Virus record (IMG/VR): IMGVR_UViG_3300020595_000172
Coordinates: 1-25,999 of that record
DNA length: 25,999 bases
Source: a virus
Reading direction: 5' to 3' (one strand)
Each line of letters starts with the position of its first letter. The stretch's first letter is position 1. Position numbers and translations under genes: made by a program. Under the pieces are notes generated by a model, which was not told where the DNA came from, ran no database searches, and saw nothing but the letters and a program-made list of their open reading frames with translations. Below are positions 1 to 7,434 of this stretch, one piece after another.

Positions 1-1
1 T

Positions 2-1264
2 AGTGAACGATATTCCCAAATAAAAAGTGATAGTAGAATCCATTCAAGTATGGTTCGTGTTTCAGATGTGAGAAGTTACTTTGAAAGTCCTTTCTGGAAA
101 AATACTAGAAGATTGTATGCTGGACAAAGTTGGATAACTAAAAAAACAAAATATGATATGTGTTTCCCTCATCACAAAACACATGCAGCTGCTGGTTTCT
201 ATACATCATCATTCCGAAAAGCAAATGTTATAGTTGTAGATGCAATAGGAGAATGGGATACCACTTCAATATGGTATGCCGATCAAGGTAATCTTCACCA
301 ACATAAAACACTAAAGAAAATATACTCTCGTAAGTATCCTTGGTCTTTAGGATTGTTATATTCAGCCGTTACAGAACTGTTAGGATATAAACCAAATGAA
401 GAAGAATATATTGTTATGGGTATGGCTGCATTTGGAGAACCTAAACACAAGACAATGTTAAAAAGAAGATTAGACAACAACAATAATCACTATGGGTTAG
501 ATATAAAGTTTACTGGTAAACCAGAAGATTTGGCTGCATCAGTTCAAGCAGTATACGAAGATGAATTACTAAGACTTGTAGAGAAATGCTCAGAAGAAAA
601 TTTAGTTATCATGGGTGGTTGTGCTTTAAACTGTGTTGCAAATAGTAAAATACAAGGTAAGAATATATGGATAATGCCATCCCCAAGTGATGCTGGGTCT
701 TCTTTAGGTGCGGCTGCAATGGTGTTTCAACAGAAACTAACATGGAGACATCCATATTTAGGATATGATATAAAAAGAGAAATAAATCCTAAAGAAGTTG
801 TCAAACATTTACTTAAACATAAAATGTGTGGTGTGGCAAATGGTAGGGCAGAGTTCGGCCCAAGAGCGTTAGGTAATCGTTCACTCATTGCTGACCCAAG
901 AGAACCAATTAAAGATACAGTTAATGAAGTCAAACGAAGAGAGAAGTTTAGACCCTTTGCTCCAGCAATACTAGAGGAATATGCAGAGGAATACTTTGAA
1001 GGCCCAATGAATCGATACATGCAATTTGTATCAAAATCAAAACACGACTACTCATCAGTGACACATGTAGATGGAACTTCAAGAGTTCAAGTTGTAGAAA
1101 AAGATTGTGTATCCGTAATTAGACCTATTCTAGAAGAGTGGTATGACAAAACTGGTTGTCCTATGTTGTTAAACACATCCCTAAATATAAGAGGAAAACC
1201 AATAGTTAACACATGGGAACACGCTAATGATTTTGAAAAAGAAACAAAAGTTAAAGTTTTTTAG
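2..1264 (+). CDS. Carbamoyltransferase, NodU/CmcH/TobZ family (5' end outside window)
   Basis: The family transfers a carbamoyl group from carbamoyl phosphate, through carbamoyl-adenylate, to a hydroxyl on a sugar, antibiotic or modified base. Family landmarks appear in order: HHKTHAAAGFY (about base 170), VVDAIGEWDTTS, MGGCALNCVAN, PSPSDAGSSLGAA, the C-terminal-domain signature GRAEFGPRALGNRSLIADPR, then RPFAP and LLNTSLNIRGKPIVN. The frame stays open to base 2, and the residues before the first ATG (base 50) read SERYSQIKSD, which resembles the family's N-terminal eER-s-iKhd motif. The gene therefore almost certainly starts left of the window and base 50 is an internal Met. The C-terminus ends shortly after the last motif, as in other phage members I recall, so I see no truncation there. 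The acceptor is unknown. Neighbouring glycosyltransferase and PP-loop genes suggest a glycan, and 5-hydroxymethylcytosine in DNA is a known acceptor for some phage members. Confidence 0.9.
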   Translation, partial: SERYSQIKSDSRIHSSMVRVSDVRSYFESPFWKNTRRLYAGQSWITKKTKYDMCFPHHKTHAAAGFYTSSFRKANVIVVDAIGEWDTTSIWYADQGNLHQHKTLKKIYSRKYPWSLGLLYSAVTELLGYKPNEEEYIVMGMAAFGEPKHKTMLKRRLDNNNNHYGLDIKFTGKPEDLAASVQAVYEDELLRLVEKCSEENLVIMGGCALNCVANSKIQGKNIWIMPSPSDAGSSLGAAAMVFQQKLTWRHPYLGYDIKREINPKEVVKHLLKHKMCGVANGRAEFGPRALGNRSLIADPREPIKDTVNEVKRREKFRPFAPAILEEYAEEYFEGPMNRYMQFVSKSKHDYSSVTHVDGTSRVQVVEKDCVSVIRPILEEWYDKTGCPMLLNTSLNIRGKPIVNTWEHANDFEKETKVKVF

Positions 1265-1344
1265 TAAATGGAAAATGAGATTCCTTTTATTCCTATCAAC
1301 ATTTAAAACTAAAAAAGAACGGCAAGAGAGGGGTGTAATATACG

Positions 1345-2880
1345 ATGAATGAGTTTGAAAGTTACGATGATTTCTGTAAATTTGTAAATAAGATCAGCAT
1401 TCAAAAACGGTATGTTAGTGGATTCAGACATAAAAAATATCCAGAAATAGTTTTTGGTGAAAAAGATGGGGGTGGGGGAAATATCTTTTGTCACATAGTT
1501 CATCTTCCTAAAAATATTAAATGGGATTGGAATATTCATGAGAATGCTCACACCACTTGGTTTAATACTGGTGGTGGACTTACTGGATGTGGTAGTGGTG
1601 CTCTAACTATCTGTTGTTGGAAAGATGAAGTTCATGACACGATATTAAATTTACCTAGTCATATTAAATATATTAGAATACTTAGATGTGGAATGAACTT
1701 TGCTGGACATGCAAATAAAACACCAATGTCATATTTCTTTGAGGACATTGCAAGGTGGGAGAGAAATGAAAATGACTATTGGGTTAAAGGACATATAATT
1801 GCAAAACCAGATAAACCAGCAAACTTACACGACCAAGATATAATTCTTAATAGAGAATGGTGGAACAAACTTGGTTCGCCTAAGATATTTAATTTGAGAT
1901 TTACAGACTACGAAAGAGCAGATACAAACTTTCATGATGACTATACACCACATTGGTTAAAACCGAAAGACTATCCAATAATTAGAAACTTTTCAGAAGA
2001 GGAAAGAAAGATAAAGGCGTTTTCTTATAATAGATATCCTAACGAACCAGTGACAAAAAAAACTGGAATACCTCAAAGGTATACATCTTTTAACGATGTG
2101 AGAAATAGTAACAAATACTATCCAGTAAATACAGAAACTATGTCTACATTTATGGGAGAGATGAAAGAACATAAGCAAAAGTTGGGTGGGTTTGATGTTA
2201 TTGTATCACCAACTGCTGGTCTTGTCACAGAATTTTTAGCAAAAGAACTTGACATTAAACATATAGTATTCTATGATATAACAGATATACACATAGAACT
2301 AAAGAAACAAGTAGTTGAACTTATTACTTCTGCTGATGAATTTGAATGGTGGGTAAAAAGCTGGAAGTCAAAAACACCAATAGATCCTTCTGCTATTGAA
2401 CACATTGGCACTCGGCCGAAGATAGTAAAAGATGGTCTAGGAATAGATGTTGCTGGGCCCAAAAATATAATTAAACATCCTAACGAACAAAGTGATCAAT
2501 TATACGGTGCTGAGGGAGAACTTACAATAAGGAATGGAACTTTAGAACAACAACTTGAAAATTTAGAATGGGCAAGAAATAATTGTAGAATAGATTATGT
2601 AAAGTTTGATTTACTAGAGGATCATTTTAGTGAGTTTTCAAAATATACAGATGGTAAAAAAGTGTTGTGGAACGCTAGTAATATATTTTCATTTGTGAAA
2701 ACTCATATAGTTTATAGACTACCTCAAATCATGACAAGATATAATCTCCTACAGAATTTTCTACAAGATTCAACGAAAGGATATATTTTTAAGGGGGCAT
2801 ATCCAAATAAAATACCAGTATTAATGAGTAGAGATGGATATATAAAAAATCCAAAAGGTGAAACTATAAAGGTAAAATAA
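1345..2880 (+). CDS. Two-domain protein of unknown function, possible methyltransferase-like C-terminus
   Basis: I do not recognise this 511-aa protein by name. Residues 1-210 form one region rich in Trp, His and Gly, with a patch near 150-205 (VKGHI, LHDQDIILN, then EWWNKLGSP) that resembles uncharacterised proteins of cyanophage and pelagiphage decoration clusters. Residues from about 283 look Rossmann-like: FDVIVSPTAGLVTEFLAKE followed by HIVFYDIT could be motif I and the acidic end of strand 2 of a class I SAM methyltransferase, and YVKFDLL (418-424) and VLWNASNIFSF (440-450) look like later core strands. The glycine-rich loop is not canonical, so activity is uncertain. A purine-rich GAGAGGGG lies about 11 bases before the ATG. 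The stop overlaps the next start (TAATG), which suggests coupling to the glycosyltransferase. Confidence 0.7.
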   Translation: MNEFESYDDFCKFVNKISIQKRYVSGFRHKKYPEIVFGEKDGGGGNIFCHIVHLPKNIKWDWNIHENAHTTWFNTGGGLTGCGSGALTICCWKDEVHDTILNLPSHIKYIRILRCGMNFAGHANKTPMSYFFEDIARWERNENDYWVKGHIIAKPDKPANLHDQDIILNREWWNKLGSPKIFNLRFTDYERADTNFHDDYTPHWLKPKDYPIIRNFSEEERKIKAFSYNRYPNEPVTKKTGIPQRYTSFNDVRNSNKYYPVNTETMSTFMGEMKEHKQKLGGFDVIVSPTAGLVTEFLAKELDIKHIVFYDITDIHIELKKQVVELITSADEFEWWVKSWKSKTPIDPSAIEHIGTRPKIVKDGLGIDVAGPKNIIKHPNEQSDQLYGAEGELTIRNGTLEQQLENLEWARNNCRIDYVKFDLLEDHFSEFSKYTDGKKVLWNASNIFSFVKTHIVYRLPQIMTRYNLLQNFLQDSTKGYIFKGAYPNKIPVLMSRDGYIKNPKGETIKVK

Positions 2881-3587
2881 TGGCAAAAATATTATGTGTA
2901 CGAATAGGTGAAAAGTACGGCCCAGACTACGAAACATATCTAGAGAAAAAACTACCAGAACATGAATTTATCTGGATACGACAACCGTATCACGATAGGG
3001 TTACTTTACAGTGGAATAAAATGTGGGGTATGCAACTCGACATTGATGAACCTATTTGTGTTATGGACATTGACATATTACTTACAAATGATTATAAGAA
3101 AGTGTTTGACTATCCTATAAAGAAAGGTGAGTTTCTTGCAATGCCTGGTTGGTGGAGAGATACTAATTCAGAGAACTACAAAATTAATGGTGGGTTCTTT
3201 AAATATTATCCAAAAGATTGTAGATACATCTATGATAAGTTTATGTCTGATATTCATAAATGGCAGAGACACTACATTGATAATGGAGTTACAAGTGGGC
3301 CTGTAAATGGAGAACAATACTTTGTTGAGGACAGTGTTAAAGAAAAATTAAAACTAAAACTTTTACCAGAAGCATGGTTTATTAGATGGGTTGCAAGTAC
3401 GAAACCATTACAAAATCATAAATCAGAAAAATTGTTTATGATAAAAATGACAGAGAAATATACAGAACTAACTGGAAATGAGTTTGCATATATGGGGGGA
3501 GAGTTTCACGAAGATATAAAATTTGTTCACTTTACACACTCTTCAAACAAACCACATGAATGGGCTGACTATGAAATTTTTAAATAA
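2880..3587 (+). CDS. Glycosyltransferase-like protein with DxD motif (GT-A fold)
   Basis: Probably transfers a sugar from a nucleotide donor to a glycan or other acceptor in the infected cell. The 235-aa protein opens with KILCVRIGEKYGPDY, typical of small phage GT8-like enzymes. It has a DxD metal/nucleotide site at D63-D65 in CVMDIDILLTNDY, an INGGFF turn near 101-106 where the family often has a substrate loop, GEQYF near 139, and a C-terminal FVHFTHSSNKPHEW resembling the family's late his-rich segment. It begins inside the stop of the preceding gene (TAATG), and its own end overlaps the next gene by 17 bases, so the three are probably translated together. Donor and acceptor cannot be read from sequence. 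Confidence 0.75.
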   Translation: MAKILCVRIGEKYGPDYETYLEKKLPEHEFIWIRQPYHDRVTLQWNKMWGMQLDIDEPICVMDIDILLTNDYKKVFDYPIKKGEFLAMPGWWRDTNSENYKINGGFFKYYPKDCRYIYDKFMSDIHKWQRHYIDNGVTSGPVNGEQYFVEDSVKEKLKLKLLPEAWFIRWVASTKPLQNHKSEKLFMIKMTEKYTELTGNEFAYMGGEFHEDIKFVHFTHSSNKPHEWADYEIFK

Positions 3588-5910
3588 TGGTATTAGAAAG
3601 TTTGTTAAGAAAGGAAACTATTATACTTATGGGTATGATGGTCAATCTGCTTCTGTCTTTATGAAAGACGGTAGATGGTCAGCAACTGTAGATCATTTTG
3701 CTACCACACAATTATTCTATTCAGACAATTTTATATCACCATCTTTTAAAGAGATAGTTGATGCAGAAAAAGAGTTAGGAACAAAACTAACTACGGATTG
3801 GATCACAACTGGACAATTAAAATATCTTAAACGACATACAGTAGGCCCAGGCACAATCTACAATCAAATCAAAAGAGTTGAAGAGGATTGGAAACCTTTT
3901 TTAAATCAAGATTTGATTGAGTATGATATGGAAGAGGAATATCAAAGATTTTGTTATCTGTTCGATTTACACAAAGATAAAGAAATAACAGTTGGACTAA
4001 GTGGTGGTAGAGATAGCGCTTGGTTAGTCATGTTTTTAAAACATAGAGGTTTCAATCCTAATTTAGTTCATGTCACAAGCCCTAATAACTATAACGGAAT
4101 AGATGATATATGCTGTGATAGGTATAGAAAAGAGGTGGGTTGGGAAATAGAAAACTTTGAGGTAGACTTTATACATGATGTTTACGAAGAAGAGGATAAG
4201 GTATTTACAGAGTTTTGGCCTGATTTAATTTATCCTCTAAAAAGTCATTCAGTATCAAAATATGGCGGTATAAAAATGTCTGGTGAGTCTAGTGAATCAG
4301 ACCATTCAAAAAAAACTCAATGGATGAGAGACATGGGTGTTATGGATGATGATATTTATATTACAAATTATATCAAAGATATGTATAATAATCGTGTATA
4401 TTATGGTAGGGGTATGGATAATTATGACCCACAAATATGGAAAGCACAAGATGAATCTATGGATTACATCTATGAATATTATAGAAACATATTAAAAGAA
4501 TTAAAAGACCATCCTTTAAAACATAATATCTTTTGGATACCATCTTATCAATCTTCAAGATTATATCAAGAGTCGCAAGACCCCAGAAACGAATGGTTTG
4601 CCCCATTTGCAGATCGTGAATTACAAAGAATTAATATTTTCAAAAAACAATCTAGACAAACTGGTAACACACAAAAAAAGTCTATGAAGAAAAAGAAAAT
4701 GTATAATATGGGTGAAAAATATTTTGGTAAAGAATGGAATAACCTTTCGTGGGATTATGATATTGTAGGAATGGGTATTCCATTTGATCTAGAACAGATG
4801 GAAAAAAGAAAAATATATACATCTAAAAAAGAGAAAGGATTGCGAGTAAGAAATAGTGGGATGAATCCACTAGGAGTATTCATTTTGAAAGATGCTAAAA
4901 CAGCACAGTATTTTGCAAATAATATTTGGATACAAAATGCTAAGTTCGATATCGTATCAGAAGATTATGAGTTTCCCAAAAATGAAAAACTTAGAGATAA
5001 GTTGTGGAAGGAAATTAGAGAAAATAAAACATTAATGATAATACCTCTTGGTATAACAGATACAGAAATATTCAAAAATGTAAAAAGTCCAAATGTAATG
5101 ACTGTATTTAATAATTTACTAAAGTCACAGATTAGATATGCTGACAAAGAACTGCCTACTCCTTTACCACTTGTTAATTCTATGAATATAATTAATCAAT
5201 CAATGAATGATACATTTCATCTAAATCTTACACCACAAAATTTAATGGTGTTAATAGAATTTGTTGGATTAAATCTTAAAGACCCAGATCATTTAAAAAA
5301 TACAACATTACCAGTTTATGATGACCTTCACAGTAGTTTTGATATGTGGGAATATGATAGAAAATCTAACACGGTTAAACCTTCTTGGAAAGGTATTTTA
5401 TCTTTAGGTGTAGACCCAGATATTATATATAAAGTAAAGGAAATAAATCATTTAGAAATACTTGAAGGTTGGAAACAACTCTGGCCTGATAGAAAAGATA
5501 TCCCAAGTGTAAGTACTTGGACTTTAATGGAAGAATGTTTTTTATATGATGATGTAGATGTTGTAAAAGACGCTATTGACCATGATATAAATATAAAGAC
5601 AACAGAATATGTCAACTACTATGGAGTGTATGATAATGAAAAATTAATTGGTGTGAATAGTGGACATAAAACCAGCCAAATCTCATGGCGCTCTAGGGGG
5701 CTGTGGGTTCACCCAAATTACAGAGGACGAAAAATTAGTAAGATGCTACTGAACGCTGTAGTAGATTCAGCACATACTCAATATGTATGGTCTGTTCCTA
5801 AAACAAAGTCAATGGCAGCTTATGAGAGTGTGGGGTTTATCAAAAGGAGTGACGAAATCGTGACAGACCAAGATAACAATTATATTGTGATTTTAACAAA
5901 AAACACTTGA
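3571..5910 (+). CDS. Asparagine synthetase-like PP-loop protein fused to GNAT acetyltransferase
   Basis: A 779-aa fusion. Residues 1-110 resemble the glutaminase half of asparagine synthetases (YDGQSASVF, then DHFATTQLFY matching the family's D-FGt-plyy turn), but there is no N-terminal Cys2 nucleophile, so glutamine hydrolysis is unlikely. The PP-loop ATPase signature SGGRDS is at 144-149, in VGLSGGRDSAWLV. A middle region (about 430-650) is unassigned. The last 120 residues form a GNAT domain: GLWVHPNYRGRKISKMLL carries the acetyl-CoA loop, and AYESVGF is motif B. A likely role is ATP-dependent amide or amidine formation plus N-acylation of an amino-sugar or similar group. I chose the ATG at 3571; the ATG at 3523 in the same frame would add 16 residues that look like read-through of the overlapping gene. 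The stop TGA lies inside the -35 of the next promoter. Confidence 0.8.
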   Translation: MKFLNNGIRKFVKKGNYYTYGYDGQSASVFMKDGRWSATVDHFATTQLFYSDNFISPSFKEIVDAEKELGTKLTTDWITTGQLKYLKRHTVGPGTIYNQIKRVEEDWKPFLNQDLIEYDMEEEYQRFCYLFDLHKDKEITVGLSGGRDSAWLVMFLKHRGFNPNLVHVTSPNNYNGIDDICCDRYRKEVGWEIENFEVDFIHDVYEEEDKVFTEFWPDLIYPLKSHSVSKYGGIKMSGESSESDHSKKTQWMRDMGVMDDDIYITNYIKDMYNNRVYYGRGMDNYDPQIWKAQDESMDYIYEYYRNILKELKDHPLKHNIFWIPSYQSSRLYQESQDPRNEWFAPFADRELQRINIFKKQSRQTGNTQKKSMKKKKMYNMGEKYFGKEWNNLSWDYDIVGMGIPFDLEQMEKRKIYTSKKEKGLRVRNSGMNPLGVFILKDAKTAQYFANNIWIQNAKFDIVSEDYEFPKNEKLRDKLWKEIRENKTLMIIPLGITDTEIFKNVKSPNVMTVFNNLLKSQIRYADKELPTPLPLVNSMNIINQSMNDTFHLNLTPQNLMVLIEFVGLNLKDPDHLKNTTLPVYDDLHSSFDMWEYDRKSNTVKPSWKGILSLGVDPDIIYKVKEINHLEILEGWKQLWPDRKDIPSVSTWTLMEECFLYDDVDVVKDAIDHDINIKTTEYVNYYGVYDNEKLIGVNSGHKTSQISWRSRGLWVHPNYRGRKISKMLLNAVVDSAHTQYVWSVPKTKSMAAYESVGFIKRSDEIVTDQDNNYIVILTKNT

Positions 5911-5935
5911 CATAAATGTAAAAATATGTTAAAGT
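5907..5935 (+). promoter_or_regulatory. Sigma70-like promoter before the transporter genes
   Basis: An exact TTGACA (5907-5912), a 17-bp spacer, and TAAAGT (5930-5935, four of six consensus bases) preceded by TG at the extended -10 position. The start site would be near 5942, about 26 bases before the signal-peptide gene. It overlaps the stop codon of the gene upstream. This is a host-polymerase type promoter, unlike the late promoters to the right, so it suggests expression of the transporter genes before late transcription. Confidence 0.6.
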
Positions 5936-5967
5936 GTATATTCATTTTAACCAACGGAGAAAGAAAA

Positions 5968-6351
5968 ATGAAAAAAGTACTAACAGCAGTTGCCCTTATG
6001 GCAATGACAACTACAGCAAATGCGACAGATATCGGTATGGGTATTGATCGTGAAACCAAATATAAGAACGGTGAGGGAACTACTGTAACCTATAACTATG
6101 CATTTGTACAACACAAGTGGAAAGACCTTGGTGGAATTACCACTAAAGCGACACACTCGCAAAATACAGAGACTAATACAACTAATTATAATGAATTGAA
6201 AATTTCAAAGGATTTTAAATTCAATGTTGCTGGTGACAGTAAAAATGCATTTAAAATCGTACCGTCTTTTCAAAGACGTTGGGATGGACAAGATGGTATT
6301 GGTGAAAAATCAAAAGACAACTTTAAAGTTGAATTTAAATATACATTCTAA
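5968..6351 (+). CDS. Small exported beta-rich protein, possible outer-membrane barrel
   Basis: A 127-aa protein with a clear signal peptide: MKK, a hydrophobic core, and an AxA site (ANA) predicting cleavage after residue 19. The mature 108 residues are rich in Thr, Lys, Asn and aromatic residues in alternating patterns, and the protein ends FKVEFKYTF. A terminal aromatic residue on an alternating strand is the usual signal for outer-membrane beta-barrel insertion. I know no named family. The start at 5968 is preferred over the in-frame ATG at 5926 because it begins the signal peptide and has GGAGA at 5956-5960, while 5926 lies inside the promoter. It is the first gene of a run with the TctC- and TctA-like genes, so it may help a substrate cross the outer membrane; that role is inference. 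Confidence 0.75.
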   Translation: MKKVLTAVALMAMTTTANATDIGMGIDRETKYKNGEGTTVTYNYAFVQHKWKDLGGITTKATHSQNTETNTTNYNELKISKDFKFNVAGDSKNAFKIVPSFQRRWDGQDGIGEKSKDNFKVEFKYTF

Positions 6352-6369
6352 GTGAGAAGGAAATAAAAG

Positions 6370-7434
6370 ATGAAAAAATTGATATTTGCAATTATATTCT
6401 CTGCTATGTCGTTTACGGCATATGCAGAGACTTTTACATATATTGTTCCAGCAGGGCCAGAGGGTGGTAATGCTAAATGGGCTCAAAGAGTCGTTAAGGA
6501 GTGGAACAAATATCTTGAAATGGATGGACACAAAGTAGTTCTTAGGTACATGCCTGGCGATCCAAAGAAAACATACGCTAAGTATAATAACGAACTTTCT
6601 AAGGATGGCAAGACTATGATCCAAAGTCGTGGTATGATTAAGTATATCACTTCTGGTGATGGTTGGGGTGGATTTGACCCTAAAGCATTTGCAACAATTG
6701 TTGCACATAATCAAGGAACTTTTGTTTTCTCAAAGAAAGATATTCCAGCAATTCCAGCCATTCATATTGGTGGTGGTTCAGAAACCATAGTTGATGCAAT
6801 GTCAATTGTTATGATGTTATGTGGGCCGATGGATTTTGATAAGTTGGTTGAATGTTCTAAAACTAATGTGAGACAAATCAAAGGTTGGAAAGGGTCTGGT
6901 GACAGACGAAAAGCCTTCCTTAATGGTGAGATTGATGTTTCAAGAGATGGGTTCTCTCATATGAAGAAAACCTATAAAGATGGTATCAAATCTGGAAAAA
7001 CTAAAGTCTGGTTTTCTCATGGGGTTTCTGTCGATGGAAAGATTGTAAAAGATCCAAACATGCCAGAAGCATGGTTCAACACTGCATACGAAAAGAAGTG
7101 GGGTGAAGCACCATCTGGTCGTTATTATGATGCATATGCACTTATTCTAAAAACAAGAAGTGGTTTAGGTAAAACTATATTTCTTTCAAAAGATAGTCCT
7201 CATATGGATGCTCTAGTTAGTTCGTTTACTATGATGTTAAATAACAAAACTAGTAAGAAACATCTAGATAAGAAGTTGGGTAAATACCCATGGGCGCTTG
7301 GTGAAGATGCAAATGATTCTAAACTTGCAATCTTTGATGCAATTAACAGTAAAGAATTGCTTAACGATGTAAAAACTTCAAGAGAAGTTTTTGGTGAAAA
7401 GGTGAATATCAAGTGGAGTCAATTCTTCAATTAG
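6370..7434 (+). CDS. tctC: TctC-like periplasmic solute-binding protein
   Basis: Predicted periplasmic binding component of a tripartite tricarboxylate transporter; this family captures carboxylates and related small acids and delivers them to TctA. The 354-aa protein has a 19-residue signal peptide ending AYA. The mature N-terminus reads FTYIVPAGPEGGNAKWAQR, matching the family pattern I-VP-apGG---D--AR, followed by a two-lobed length. The match to classical TctC/Bug proteins is distant after the first 60 residues, and the family assignment rests partly on the adjacent TctA-like gene. AAGGA lies 8 bases before the ATG. The end overlaps the next gene by 22 bases. The ligand cannot be inferred: the Asp normally seen after the GG motif is replaced by Asn/Lys context, so the specificity may be unusual. 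Confidence 0.7.
   Translation: MKKLIFAIIFSAMSFTAYAETFTYIVPAGPEGGNAKWAQRVVKEWNKYLEMDGHKVVLRYMPGDPKKTYAKYNNELSKDGKTMIQSRGMIKYITSGDGWGGFDPKAFATIVAHNQGTFVFSKKDIPAIPAIHIGGGSETIVDAMSIVMMLCGPMDFDKLVECSKTNVRQIKGWKGSGDRRKAFLNGEIDVSRDGFSHMKKTYKDGIKSGKTKVWFSHGVSVDGKIVKDPNMPEAWFNTAYEKKWGEAPSGRYYDAYALILKTRSGLGKTIFLSKDSPHMDALVSSFTMMLNNKTSKKHLDKKLGKYPWALGEDANDSKLAIFDAINSKELLNDVKTSREVFGEKVNIKWSQFFN

Noticed and set aside
1240-1275. Possible frameshift at the T-run near the end of the carbamoyltransferase.
   Set aside because: The protein ends a normal distance after its last conserved motif, and the other frame stops within a few codons without family-like sequence.
4353-4360. TATAAATA on the minus strand inside the PP-loop gene.
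   Set aside because: No minus-strand gene follows it; it is most likely chance.
5586-5593. Exact TATAAATA on the plus strand within the PP-loop/GNAT gene.
   Set aside because: It lies inside coding sequence about 380 bases from the next start, and the octamer is expected by chance several times in sequence this AT-rich. The sigma70-like promoter at 5907 is better placed.
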